Positions 37,261 to 46,584 of a DNA stretch of 64,000 nucleotides are shown here, in pieces. Where the stretch lies: the NCBI RefSeq assembly GCF_004332155.1, contig NZ_SJDV01000006.1, positions 124,001 through 188,000 on the forward strand, read 5' to 3'. Position numbers and translations under genes: made by a program. The notes below the pieces were generated by a model. That model was not told the DNA's origin. It did no database searches and was given only the letters and a program-made list of their open reading frames with translations. This DNA comes from Gramella sp. KN1008 (lineage in GTDB: Bacteria; Bacteroidota; Bacteroidia; Flavobacteriales; Flavobacteriaceae). Each line of letters starts with the position of its first letter. Position 1 is the first letter of the stretch.

Positions 37261-38004
37261 TCATGCTCTTCCATTCGGCCTACTCATGAATCCTAATAAC
37301 CACTTTTTTAGGTTGATAAGATTTGAAAAGGCTGAAGATTTACTTTTTTGAGGCAGTCTGCTAAATACATTCTCCACTATTCGGTTGCAATAGATCAAAT
37401 TGAATTCAAAGATCTCTTCAGGAGAATACATCTTTTTAATTTCTGTCTGCAACATCGCTTTAGCTCTTTTCAAACGAATCTTTACGTTAGACTCTGAAAT
37501 TTCCAGCGCTTTGGCGGTTTCTTTTGTACTCATTCCATTCAGTTCACGAAGCGTAAAGACCATTCTATAGTTCCCGGGGATTTGAACTATGGCATTCTCC
37601 AGAATATGTTTCAACTCATTATTCATCACAGTCTTAGAAGTATTTGATGGCTTTTGGCTGAACATCGGAGCTTTAGGGGTTTTCTCTAAAAAATCAGTCG
37701 GAAATTCGTTCTTATAACTGAACTTCTGTTTTTTATGATAACATTCATTAAGCATTATTTTAACCAGCCATGTCTTAAGGGATGACCGATTTTCAAATCG
37801 TTCCAGGTTTGTATAGGCCTTGATAAAAGCTTCCTGCATAAGGTCTTCGGTATCCGGCTGATTAAAACCATAACTTCTCCCAATCTTGAATAAATAAGGA
37901 TTGTACCTTCTTATAATTACCTCATATATGTCTGTATCGCCGGAAAGTATCCGCGAAGTGATCTCTGAATCTGATATTTTTTCGAATTTCTTTATATCTA
38001 TCAT
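37261..38004 (-). CDS. ECF-type RNA polymerase sigma factor
   Basis: 247 residues. Region 2 is at about 25-90 (IIRRYNPYLFKIGRSYGFNQPDTEDLMQEAFIKAYTNLERFE; RSSLKTWLVKIMLNEC). Region 4 is at about 130-190 (IPGNYRMVFTLRELNGMSTKETAKALEISESNVKIRLKRAKAML). A 55-residue C-terminal extension follows, longer than in simple ECF factors. No anti-sigma gene is next to it; the downstream small lipoprotein may be a target. Regulation unknown. Confidence 0.9.
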   Translation of the reverse strand: MIDIKKFEKISDSEITSRILSGDTDIYEVIIRRYNPYLFKIGRSYGFNQPDTEDLMQEAFIKAYTNLERFENRSSLKTWLVKIMLNECYHKKQKFSYKNEFPTDFLEKTPKAPMFSQKPSNTSKTVMNNELKHILENAIVQIPGNYRMVFTLRELNGMSTKETAKALEISESNVKIRLKRAKAMLQTEIKKMYSPEEIFEFNLIYCNRIVENVFSRLPQKSKSSAFSNLINLKKWLLGFMSRPNGRA

Positions 38005-38381
38005 TCGTCTTACCGAGATTTAAACCACATATAATTTACGACCTTTTTCCAGTTTATTCAGCTGCGAGCATATCTCTATTTAAGTAAAACAGAAAAATAT
38101 ACATCTGTTTTTAAATGAAAAATGGCAGATAAAGGGCAGGGGGGATAGCATCTGTTTGAATTAAAAATGGCAGGTGTTTAAATCTTTTTGTTGATCATTC
38201 ATTTTTCCGTGTTATATAACAATAGAGTAAATGAGGATAGAAATGGTTACATTTTGAGAAATAGCTCTTCCCCAATTATTTCGCTTAATGCTAAGAAGCT
38301 GTGAAATAACACCTGATTAACATATAAAACCGCAACTTTTAGGTAAATTCAGGGTGTATTTTGAATAAAAAACCAATTATT
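38005..38381. other. 377-base divergent intergenic region with direct repeats
   Basis: Contains two similar 25-27-base elements, CATCTGTTT...AAAAATGGCAG, at 38102-38128 and 38149-38173, the first also an imperfect inverted repeat (ATCTG/CAGAT). There is also a perfect 12-bp palindrome TGTTATATAACA at 38210-38221. The frame of the SYLF gene is open from 38361, but its signal starts at 38382. Confidence 0.45.
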
Positions 38382-38975
38382 ATGAAACCTAAAAATGGAT
38401 TGATTTCCTTACTTATCATGATGTTTTTGTTCTCAGGGGGGCTTATCGCTCAGACCGATGACGATGATTGGGAACAAGAGGAAGAAAATGAGATTATCGA
38501 TTCCGATAAAAGGGATAAACTTATCAATGATGCTGAAAATGCTAAAAAGGCATTTAAAAACAGCAACAAAGAACTAGCCAGTCTTTTTAATTCTGCTTAT
38601 GGTTATGCTATTTTTCCTAATGTGGGAAAAGGGGCTTATATCCTGGGAGGTGCTGCCGGAAACGGAGTAGTATATGAGCAGGGGAAGATGATAGGATTTG
38701 CAGAGCTTAGACAGGTGGATATTGGCTTACAGATAGGAGGCCAGGCATTCAGACAGGTTTTGCTTTTTAAGACCAAAGAAGCACTGGATGAATTCAAATC
38801 CGGTGATTATGAATTAAGCGGAAGTGTTTCTGCCGTGGTAATTGAAGAAGGTGAGGCTAAGAGCATTCGGTTTAAAGATGGTGTAGCTGTTGCTACCATG
38901 CCTAAGGCCGGTGCCATGGTTGAGATTTCAGTTGGCGGCCAGAAGTTTGAATATTCCGATGACTGGAAAAATTAA
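38382..38975 (+). CDS. SYLF/YSC84-domain secreted protein
   Basis: 197 residues from the ATG at 38382; starting 7 codons earlier would only lengthen the signal. Signal peptide MKPKNGLISLLIMMFLFSGGLIAQ. An acidic linker (DDDDWEQEEENE) precedes the SYLF lipid-binding domain (ELASLFNSAYGYAIFPNVGKGAYILGGAAGNGVVYEQG to about residue 190). YSC84-like domains bind lipids or actin in eukaryotes; bacterial roles are unclear. Ends in a terminator. Confidence 0.85.
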   Translation: MKPKNGLISLLIMMFLFSGGLIAQTDDDDWEQEEENEIIDSDKRDKLINDAENAKKAFKNSNKELASLFNSAYGYAIFPNVGKGAYILGGAAGNGVVYEQGKMIGFAELRQVDIGLQIGGQAFRQVLLFKTKEALDEFKSGDYELSGSVSAVVIEEGEAKSIRFKDGVAVATMPKAGAMVEISVGGQKFEYSDDWKN

Positions 38976-38997
38976 TTTTTTTGATACAGAATCGCTG

Positions 38998-39023
38998 AGG
39001 CCGGCTATGTCCGGCCTTTTTTT
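38998..39023 (+). terminator. Rho-independent terminator
   Basis: AGGCCGG/CCGGCCT stem with a 6-base loop and seven T, after the SYLF gene. Confidence 0.9.
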
Positions 39024-39034
39024 ATCTTAACACT

Positions 39035-39700
39035 ATGAAAAGACCGGAAGTTATATTTTTTGATGTTAATGAGACTTTACTGGATCTGAGTCTTTTAAAG
39101 AAAAGTATCAATACAGCCTTGCAGAATGAGTATGCGGCCGACATCTGGTTCGCTGAACTGCTTCAATATTCATTAGTGGAAACAGTAAAGGCAACTTATA
39201 AGGATTTTAGTGAAATCGCTGCTGCGGTCTTCAAAATGAATGCTAAGAAATATGACCTCTCATTCACGGAATCAGAAATCAGGAAGATTCTGAGTCCTGT
39301 AAGTGCGCTTAAACCATATGAAGATGTGGTGCCCGCCTTAAGAAAGCTTAAGTCTGAAGGTCCTAAACTGGTTGCTTTCAGTAACGGAAAACCCAAAGTG
39401 CTTCAGGATCAGTTGGAATTTGCAGAAATTGATCATTTCTTTGCCAGGATCCTAAGTGTGGAAGCCTGTAAAAAATATAAGCCTCATCCAGATGCTTATA
39501 AATATGCTCTTAAAGAATTGAATTGTTCAGCCTCTGATGCCATGATGGTGGCTGCTCATGGATGGGATATTGCCGGGGCGCAACAGGCGGGAATGAGAAC
39601 CGCATTTGTGAAACGACCGGGAAAAGTTCCATATCCTCTTGCTTCACCACCAGATCTGAAACTGAAAAAGATAACCGGCCTTGCTGAAGCTTTCAGCTAA
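39035..39700 (+). CDS. HAD-family haloacid dehalogenase-like hydrolase
   Basis: 221 residues. Motif I FFDVNETLLD (nucleophile Asp10), motif II VAFSNGKP, motif III lysine in KKYKPHPDAY and motif IV AAHGWDIAGAQQAGM; the cap lies between 15 and 95. The pattern is the type II haloacid dehalogenase/phosphatase subclass. The substrate is unknown: 2-haloacids or small phosphate esters. Starts about 12 bases after the preceding terminator. Its last codons are part of a hairpin (see 39673-39708). Confidence 0.85.
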   Translation: MKRPEVIFFDVNETLLDLSLLKKSINTALQNEYAADIWFAELLQYSLVETVKATYKDFSEIAAAVFKMNAKKYDLSFTESEIRKILSPVSALKPYEDVVPALRKLKSEGPKLVAFSNGKPKVLQDQLEFAEIDHFFARILSVEACKKYKPHPDAYKYALKELNCSASDAMMVAAHGWDIAGAQQAGMRTAFVKRPGKVPYPLASPPDLKLKKITGLAEAFS

Positions 39701-39708
39701 GGCCGGTT
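39673..39708. terminator. Hairpin spanning the stop codon of the HAD gene
   Basis: Arms AACCGGCCTT-GCTGAA and TTCAGC-TAAGGCCGGTT pair with a single bulged T. The hairpin includes the last codons and the TAA of the HAD gene and ends about 20 bases before the convergent 1205-residue gene. There is no long T-run. Confidence 0.55.
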
Positions 39709-39729
39709 TCCAAACATTAAACTAACCGA

Positions 39730-42700
39730 TTAAAATTCGAAATTGAAGGTAAAGTTCAGGCGTCCGCCTTCGTCTCCAACATAATATCCGATATTTCCTG
39801 TAAAGGCCCGGAAGGTATTGATAAAGATGGATCCCCCGTAATTGGTATGCCATTGGTCTGAATTATCATTTTCTTCCCACACTCTACCATAATCAAAACC
39901 GGCACTAAGACCCACCGCCATGGGAATGAAATTTGTTCTGAATCTCGCTATCCCGGACCTTATATCTATATTTTGGAAGAAGGCATATTTCCCGTTGAAG
40001 CGTTCATTACGGTATGCCCTAAGGCTGTTCTTGTCCCCACCGCCAAGGGTCGCCCCATGGTAGAATTCGTAGGTATCACCAATTATAGCGGCCCCGCCAA
40101 CCTTAGTAGCAATAGCCGCAAGTCCGCTGGAATGCAAAGGATAATCTATACTTAATATGGGGTTGACGTATCCAAAATTATTATTTCCTTTATCTATATT
40201 GGTTCGGTAACCGGCCGTCAGGTCGAGTTCCATTCCCTGGCTTGGAAAAGCCGGGTTGTTCTTGTTGTAATAATTATAATTCAGCTCTCCTCCTGCATAT
40301 ATCTGATGTTCGAAAACATCATTCTCTGGTGAGAATACTTCAGTGATATATCTGGCTTCATCGTAAGCGATCTTGAAAGATTCCAGCATTGGTTTAATAC
40401 TAAAGCTAACCTTATCGTTTTTCCTGTAGATCAGAGAAGGAGCGAACCGGCCCTGTTCTATCCGAACACGGTTATAATCCTTGGAAGTATCATCAGGATC
40501 ATATTCGGTATCATTCCCAGTCCCGAAATAGTTGATCACGAATTTAGGATTGGAATAGTAAGCGTCCAGTCCAAGATTCCACTTATAGAAGATATGGGCG
40601 AACTCCCCGTAATATCCAATATCAAAACCTTTGGTAGCGAAATAATAACGTGAAGTAAGGTTGTGCTGTGCTGTGAACGGATTTCTCACAAGGCCTTTGA
40701 TGGTGTAAGTATTCTTAACGCCCAGGCTAAAGCCCTGGTCTGAATTAAAATTAGCGCTTGGCATAAAGGTGTACTGCCTTATCTTTTTCTTTACCGGGTC
40801 ATAGTTGTTAATGTCGTATGAATCTACCAGCATCTTGCGGGCTTCCGGAGTTTTAATGGTATTTTTCTTGCTTTTATAATCGTAAAGCTTGGCTCTTCTT
40901 TTATTCTGAAAATCGTAAATATCGTTTTCCTCACCTCCAAGGATCTTTAAAGGAACAAGGGAATTACCATCTCCCTCTATCCTAAATTCGTCATCCCCGT
41001 CAAGTCCATAAACCCATACCTCACGGGTTATATCAGAATTATACGTTTTCTCGGCGAGTAGCTCGTCATCTTCTCCCTTCAATTGTATTGTAGTAATTCC
41101 ATTAGGTTTTCGGGTAATAAGGAAATTATCATCTTCATCTGTACCTATAAATACGTCAAACTCCTCCAGATGTTCATAATAATCTCGGGCAATCCTTTCC
41201 ATATTGCCTCTTCTGGCCTTTAATTTAGACTTGATTTCAGCCACATAAGCATCGTTCTCTATACCTTCTGGCAATACCGCGAAAGCTTCTTCTATAACTT
41301 CATCGGTAATATTTTCCTGAAGATAATTGGCCTGTTCTTTCCAGGTTTCCCAGTCAGCATTTCTAATGAAGGCCTTATCCATGGGATAACCGGCGATATT
41401 GAACCATTTTGGGCGCTCTATCATTTCATCATAAGTCTGCATGGCTCTGAATTCCGGAAAACCTAACTTCAGGAATGCAAGTGCGAGCCCGTCGTATTTT
41501 GAGAAAACCTGGTCACGGTCTTTTGCGATAGGGACATATTTTTTCTTTCCGTTGTCTTGCTCAAATTCGGCCCATTCGTACTGGCCACTATGCCTGTCCC
41601 AGTCTCCCATAAGCATGTCAAGTAACCTTGCCCTGATGAACATGTCTTCGTCTACATAAACATCTTTGGTTTCCCTGATCTCAAGAAAGAGATCGGCAGT
41701 ATTCAGAATATCATCTGCATTACCGAAAATTTCCAGATCCTTATTCTCTCCGCCTACATGAGCCTCAAACATATAAAGCTCACCACCATGTTCCAGGTTA
41801 TGAATGCCAAGGGCTTCCTGTTTAGGAACATAATATAGCTCTGAATTGGGATGGTATATATCCACAGCGTCCATAAGTCTTCCGGCCGGAAAAGTTCCAT
41901 AAGGGAAAGCTGTGGTATAAAAGTCTTTTACATAACGTTCTGCTACCGTATTTTCCAGCAGATCTTCAATATAATGTGTAGTAACCACGGTACTTTGTAA
42001 AAATCTTATAGCACTTTTCTTAAGCGCCCTTAAGGTATATTCATGGTCTTCTTCATCCTTGAAATCAAGAGTTCTTGACTGGTGGCCACCGCCGGCACCA
42101 AGAACCTTTAGCCCTCCTTTTACGGTATCAAGGTAGAGTACGGGAAATTCAAATTTTTTGCTGTAAAGTGGTCTGTAATGTTCACCCCAGATTGCTTTGT
42201 ATAACCAGTCTTTATCTGTTTCTTCTTCCGTATAAACCGATGAGATCGCGGTGGGACCCATTTTTTCTTCTGGCCAGCTTACATCTTCAAGTTTTGGCCG
42301 CTCCCTTGATATTTGTGTTGTGAATATCTGTTGCGGGCCTGCAGGGGTTACCTTGAATATTTCAACATTTGAACTGCCATCCTTAAAAATATTCATTTTT
42401 CCGTATCCCAGCTCATAGGCCGCGAAGTGTCCCTCGTCCTCTTCAGGCCGGGCCTTTTCGAAATCTTCTGTCACCCCGGTAATGATCTGTTCATTACCAT
42501 CATCCTGGACAAACTGAAGATTCCTGTCATTACCGGATAGGAATATTACGTCAGTATACTGGCTTGCCAGCGTTTCCAGGGTTCCCATAAGTTCCTGAAG
42601 TTGTGGATTCCTGACTGACTGGGTCCTGGCACCAATAATTTTTTCGAAGAAACCAAGCTTTGTCTGGGTCAATACCGGATGGTGAACCGCTACCAGGATA

Positions 42701-43347
42701 GTTTTGTTCTGGTTATCCTCAAGTTCATCGTCAAACTCCTCTCTGAACTGTGCACGGGTCTTCAGATCACATTTATTATTAATGTATGGATGGTCATCCC
42801 AGTCTTCTATATACCATTGAGAATCTACCATTATGAGATAAACATCGTCAGACAGGTCCTCCCCTTCGATAGGGCAGCCGTCATTAGGCCAGAATTTGCC
42901 ATTGCTGTTATCCTGCAGAAACGATTCCAGGTCATCGATGTTATCTGGCGCATCTTCCTTCCATTCATTAACTCCGGGGGTGAAGATCACCTTGCCTTTG
43001 AAATCCCTGATATGGTTCAAAAGGTTGTTTTGTAAATAGGTCTGTGTTTTATCCCGTCCTTCGTCCTTGTCCGGGTAACCTTCTTCAGGTACAAGATTTC
43101 CAATGATCACCAGACTCGAAGAATCTTCTTTTTTGGATGCTTCCACGATTTGTTCGAGAAGGAGTTTATTGTTATCATTACTTCTAATCCCGGTATTTGC
43201 GGTAAAATATACCGAATGCACAATTTTCTTTGTTTCCTGCTTAGCCTCCTGCGCCTCAATAGGTGGGGAAAAAAGAAAAACTAAGGCCGAGAGAAGAAAA
43301 ATTTTTGAATAAAAATGGTGGTGTAGTAGTGTACCTATTCTGTTCAT
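39730..43347 (-). CDS. Degenerate metallophosphoesterase / central domain / outer-membrane barrel fusion
   Basis: 1205 residues with signal peptide. Residues 42-300 have the plan of a calcineurin-like phosphoesterase, but the ligand positions are changed: Asn51 (ANTG for GDTG), Asn84 (GNLV for GDN), GVNEW (126-127 for GNHEW) and GNDRNLQ (273-275 for GHxHNLQ); His222-His223 remain. A central region (about 390-800) has LLDMLMGDWDRHSGQYEW (Asp582-His586) and PIAKDRDQVF (Asp610/612), somewhat like kinase catalytic loops. The last 380 residues form a BamA/D15-type barrel (LGGGDKNSLRAYRNERFNGKYAFF). Function unknown; see findings. Confidence 0.75.
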   Translation of the reverse strand: MNRIGTLLHHHFYSKIFLLSALVFLFSPPIEAQEAKQETKKIVHSVYFTANTGIRSNDNNKLLLEQIVEASKKEDSSSLVIIGNLVPEEGYPDKDEGRDKTQTYLQNNLLNHIRDFKGKVIFTPGVNEWKEDAPDNIDDLESFLQDNSNGKFWPNDGCPIEGEDLSDDVYLIMVDSQWYIEDWDDHPYINNKCDLKTRAQFREEFDDELEDNQNKTILVAVHHPVLTQTKLGFFEKIIGARTQSVRNPQLQELMGTLETLASQYTDVIFLSGNDRNLQFVQDDGNEQIITGVTEDFEKARPEEDEGHFAAYELGYGKMNIFKDGSSNVEIFKVTPAGPQQIFTTQISRERPKLEDVSWPEEKMGPTAISSVYTEEETDKDWLYKAIWGEHYRPLYSKKFEFPVLYLDTVKGGLKVLGAGGGHQSRTLDFKDEEDHEYTLRALKKSAIRFLQSTVVTTHYIEDLLENTVAERYVKDFYTTAFPYGTFPAGRLMDAVDIYHPNSELYYVPKQEALGIHNLEHGGELYMFEAHVGGENKDLEIFGNADDILNTADLFLEIRETKDVYVDEDMFIRARLLDMLMGDWDRHSGQYEWAEFEQDNGKKKYVPIAKDRDQVFSKYDGLALAFLKLGFPEFRAMQTYDEMIERPKWFNIAGYPMDKAFIRNADWETWKEQANYLQENITDEVIEEAFAVLPEGIENDAYVAEIKSKLKARRGNMERIARDYYEHLEEFDVFIGTDEDDNFLITRKPNGITTIQLKGEDDELLAEKTYNSDITREVWVYGLDGDDEFRIEGDGNSLVPLKILGGEENDIYDFQNKRRAKLYDYKSKKNTIKTPEARKMLVDSYDINNYDPVKKKIRQYTFMPSANFNSDQGFSLGVKNTYTIKGLVRNPFTAQHNLTSRYYFATKGFDIGYYGEFAHIFYKWNLGLDAYYSNPKFVINYFGTGNDTEYDPDDTSKDYNRVRIEQGRFAPSLIYRKNDKVSFSIKPMLESFKIAYDEARYITEVFSPENDVFEHQIYAGGELNYNYYNKNNPAFPSQGMELDLTAGYRTNIDKGNNNFGYVNPILSIDYPLHSSGLAAIATKVGGAAIIGDTYEFYHGATLGGGDKNSLRAYRNERFNGKYAFFQNIDIRSGIARFRTNFIPMAVGLSAGFDYGRVWEENDNSDQWHTNYGGSIFINTFRAFTGNIGYYVGDEGGRLNFTFNFEF

Positions 43348-43453
43348 ATTAGATCAGATTGTTTGATGACTTATATCATAAAATGAAATAGTAACTTTCA
43401 AAAAAATTCAATATTCTTAGCATTGCATAGGTCTTTATAATACTTTAACACCC

Positions 43454-43486
43454 AAGCCTAAAAGTTTTACTAATAAAATTAGGCTT
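43454..43486 (+). promoter_or_regulatory. Leader hairpin before the sensor-regulator gene
   Basis: AAGCCTAA (43454-43461) pairs with TTAGGCTT (43479-43486), extended inside by TTTTA/TAAAA, then a T-rich tract. An attenuator-like form 34 bases before the ATG at 43520. Confidence 0.4.
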
Positions 43487-43519
43487 TAAATTTTTTAAAA
43501 GTTGGTTTATTTCCTGTTC

Positions 43520-46342
43520 ATGCATAACTTTCGCGCTCTAAATTCAGGATACTTTTTGAATAAATATTTCTTTATAGGCTTCATCTTTCTTAGTCTTACT
43601 GTTATGGGACAGGAATTGCCTCCTGTGGTAAATTATGGTCCCAATCAGTTTTCAGCGGGTAATCAGAACTGGATGATAGCTGAAGGTGGCGGTGAGAATC
43701 TCTATTTTGCCAATAGTACCGGGCTCCTGGAATATAACGGTGAAAACTGGAATCTTTATCCTGTTCCAAATAATACCATTATAAGGTCGGTAAAAGTGGT
43801 TGAAGACCGTATATATACCGGTGCTTATATGGAGGCAGGTTACTGGGAGCGCAATAAATATGGACGCCTTGAATATACCAGTCTCGCACCTTTATTTCAG
43901 GATAAGATAAGCGATGGTGAGCAGTTCTGGGAAATTGAATTCCTGGATGATCTGGTGGCATTCAGGAGTTTTGGAGGGATTTACCTGTATGATCCCGTTA
44001 AAGACCAGCTCAAAAGGATGGATAATCCTGTAGGTCAGCCTATCTCAGGGATGTTTCAACTCAAGAATGAACTCTACTTTCAGCTCGTTGGAAATGGATT
44101 ATATAGAATAGATAATGGAATCCCTCAACTGGTGATTTCATATGAGCAGCTTAAAGACCGGGCAATTGTTCATTTATTCCCACTTGGGAATGATCTGGGT
44201 TTCGTTACCGAAAACTCTGAATTTTTCCGATGGGACGGAGCTGCTCTTAAGAAATATAATGAAATACTAAGTGCCCGGTTAAGCTATCCTAACATATTCT
44301 CTGCACTCACCTTAAAGGACGGTGCAATTATACTTGGTACCGTAGGAAAGGGAATTCTGCATGTAAATTCACGGGGCGAACTTGTTAATACCTTTGATCA
44401 GTCAAATGTTCTTTTGAACAATACGGTTCTTGACCTTTTTAGAGATAGCTCGGGAAATATATGGGCTGGCCTGGATTACGGGATAAGTATGATAGATCCC
44501 GACTCTGCATTTAGATCATTTCAGGATAATAAAGGAGAGATTGGATCTGTATACTCCTCTTATGAAGAGAACGGAAATCTTTATTTAGGTACAAACCAGG
44601 GGCTCTACCTTAGACGATCCAATGCTGAAAAATTTGTGCTTATTGAAGATACCAAAGGCCAGGTATGGTTTGTTGATGAGGTGGGAGGATATATCTTTTG
44701 TGGCCATGACACGGGAACCTTTATAATAGAAGGGAATAGAGCCACGAAGATTTCTGACAGACTTGGGACATGGGTAGTTAAGGAATACAGCGAAAACATA
44801 TTTATTCAGGGGCACTATAACGGAATAAGTTTCCTGAAATTTGAGAACGGAAAATTCACTGACCTTCCTATGCTTGAGGAGTTTCCACATTCTTCCAAAT
44901 TCATAGAAATAGATAAGAACCGGAATGTATGGGTGAGCAATGAACATAAAGGAGTCTTTAAAATGAATCTGAGTGATTCGCTTTTTCTCCCACCCCGGGA
45001 GATAAGGAATTATAAGTTTTCGGAAAAATCAGGAATTACATCAAGCGTCTTCAGATTTCACGATACACTTTATTATAGTTCCAGGCAGCAAATCTATCAG
45101 TATAATGACCAAACTGACCACTTTACAGCCGATAATCGTCTCGGTGAAATTCTTAACGACATAGATCGTATTTCTGGAAAGATTATAAGCGAAACTGATG
45201 AAACCCGACTTTGGGGATTTGGAGATGAAGGAATATTTTCAGTAGAACCGGCACAACTCGATCAGGACTATACTCTGGATTTTATTTATATAGATCAGGA
45301 TTTTCGAAATATTGCTGTGGGTTACGAGAATATTTCCCGAATTCAGGAGAATATGTACCTTTTAGGGGTTGCCAATGGCTATGTAAAATTCGATCTTCCT
45401 CTGGAAGAAAGGGCACTCAATAAAATAAAACTTCAAAAGGTAACTGTAAATAAACTGGATGGTCCATCTGAAGAAGCCGAAATGGATGTTGCAGGTTCAT
45501 TTGATTATCAGCATAATAATATATCATTTCATTATAGCGCCCCGGTTCACGAGAAATATTTAAATGCGGTTTATAGTTATCGTTTATTGGGTCTAACACC
45601 TAATTGGCGAAAATGGGATGATAACCCGGTTGCTACTTTTAAGAATCTTGATTTTGGAAAATATACCTTTGAAGTCAGAGCCAGGGTGGGAGACAAAATC
45701 ACCGAAACAGCTAAGTATGACTTCATTATTGAGCGGCCTTATTATTTAAGCAATCTGGCCATTGCCATTTATTTATTGTTGTTAGTGCTTATCCTTTTCA
45801 CTATACATTTCCTGTATAAAAGACATCACAAAAGACTTGCAGCAGAAAATGAACGTGCCCTTAAAATGAGGAATCTTGAAGCCGAAAGGGAGATCATTAA
45901 ACTGAAGAATGAGAAACTGGAGCAGGATATGGCCAATAAGAATCGGGAGCTGGCGGTTTCTACCATGAGCCTCATTAAAAAGAATGAATTTTTGACTAGT
46001 ATTAAGAAGAAGCTCAAAGATTCAGAGGGATCCCCTAAAGTGAAATCGGTAATAAGAACTATAGATAAGGATATCAGCGAAGAAGATAACTGGAAATTCT
46101 TCAAAAAAGCCTTCAGTAATGCCGATAAGGATTTCTTTAAGAAGATTAAAGCTCAGCATCCGGAACTAACGGCAAATGATCTTAAATTATGTGCTTATCT
46201 GCGACTCAACCTTTCCTCGAAAGAGATCGCTCCGCTTCTTAATATTTCTGTGAAAAGTGTTGAAATTAAACGATATCGTTTGCGAAAAAAAATGCATTTA
46301 GACAGAGATACCAACCTTACCGAATATATTCTGGCCTTATAA
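43520..46342 (+). CDS. Y_Y_Y-type ligand sensor with LuxR-like HTH, PUL regulator
   Basis: 940 residues from the ATG at 43520; the TTG at 43502 is less likely. Signal-anchor near residues 15-30; a large periplasmic part of propeller repeats (Reg_prop type, e.g. NIWAGLDYGISMIDPDS) and a Y_Y_Y domain near 640-740 (YSYRLLGLTPNWRKWDDN). A membrane helix (LAIAIYLLLLVLILFTIHFLY) and a coiled coil follow, then a C-terminal HTH (KLCAYLRLNLSSKEIAPLLNISVKSVEIKRYRLRKKMHL). SusR-like proteins sense oligosaccharides and activate the neighbouring SusC operon. It precedes the SusC gene of the laminarin-type locus. Confidence 0.85.
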   Translation: MHNFRALNSGYFLNKYFFIGFIFLSLTVMGQELPPVVNYGPNQFSAGNQNWMIAEGGGENLYFANSTGLLEYNGENWNLYPVPNNTIIRSVKVVEDRIYTGAYMEAGYWERNKYGRLEYTSLAPLFQDKISDGEQFWEIEFLDDLVAFRSFGGIYLYDPVKDQLKRMDNPVGQPISGMFQLKNELYFQLVGNGLYRIDNGIPQLVISYEQLKDRAIVHLFPLGNDLGFVTENSEFFRWDGAALKKYNEILSARLSYPNIFSALTLKDGAIILGTVGKGILHVNSRGELVNTFDQSNVLLNNTVLDLFRDSSGNIWAGLDYGISMIDPDSAFRSFQDNKGEIGSVYSSYEENGNLYLGTNQGLYLRRSNAEKFVLIEDTKGQVWFVDEVGGYIFCGHDTGTFIIEGNRATKISDRLGTWVVKEYSENIFIQGHYNGISFLKFENGKFTDLPMLEEFPHSSKFIEIDKNRNVWVSNEHKGVFKMNLSDSLFLPPREIRNYKFSEKSGITSSVFRFHDTLYYSSRQQIYQYNDQTDHFTADNRLGEILNDIDRISGKIISETDETRLWGFGDEGIFSVEPAQLDQDYTLDFIYIDQDFRNIAVGYENISRIQENMYLLGVANGYVKFDLPLEERALNKIKLQKVTVNKLDGPSEEAEMDVAGSFDYQHNNISFHYSAPVHEKYLNAVYSYRLLGLTPNWRKWDDNPVATFKNLDFGKYTFEVRARVGDKITETAKYDFIIERPYYLSNLAIAIYLLLLVLILFTIHFLYKRHHKRLAAENERALKMRNLEAEREIIKLKNEKLEQDMANKNRELAVSTMSLIKKNEFLTSIKKKLKDSEGSPKVKSVIRTIDKDISEEDNWKFFKKAFSNADKDFFKKIKAQHPELTANDLKLCAYLRLNLSSKEIAPLLNISVKSVEIKRYRLRKKMHLDRDTNLTEYILAL

Positions 46343-46348
46343 AACTTT

Positions 46349-46378
46349 ACACGGGCTTGAAAAACCTCTACATGGGCT
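46349..46378 (+). promoter_or_regulatory. Two direct repeats ACAyGGGCT upstream of the SusC gene
   Basis: ACACGGGCT (46349-46357) and ACATGGGCT (46370-46378), 21 bases apart (two helical turns), sit just after the regulator's stop codon and about 210 bases before the SusC ATG. Candidate binding site for the upstream regulator. Confidence 0.35.
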
Positions 46379-46584
46379 CTACATAAAACACATTCTCCTT
46401 ATAATCAGCGCACTTTCTAAAATTTATTAATTTCTCTATCAAGCCTTGGTTGTGTTAGGGTTTTAATAATATGAGCCCTGATATTTTATCGAATCCTAAG
46501 TTGTAGATTTTTTGTAAAGGTGCTTTTCCCTCTTTCTTAATCTTCTGTTAATATCTTGGAGAGACAAATTTAACAACTATAAAC

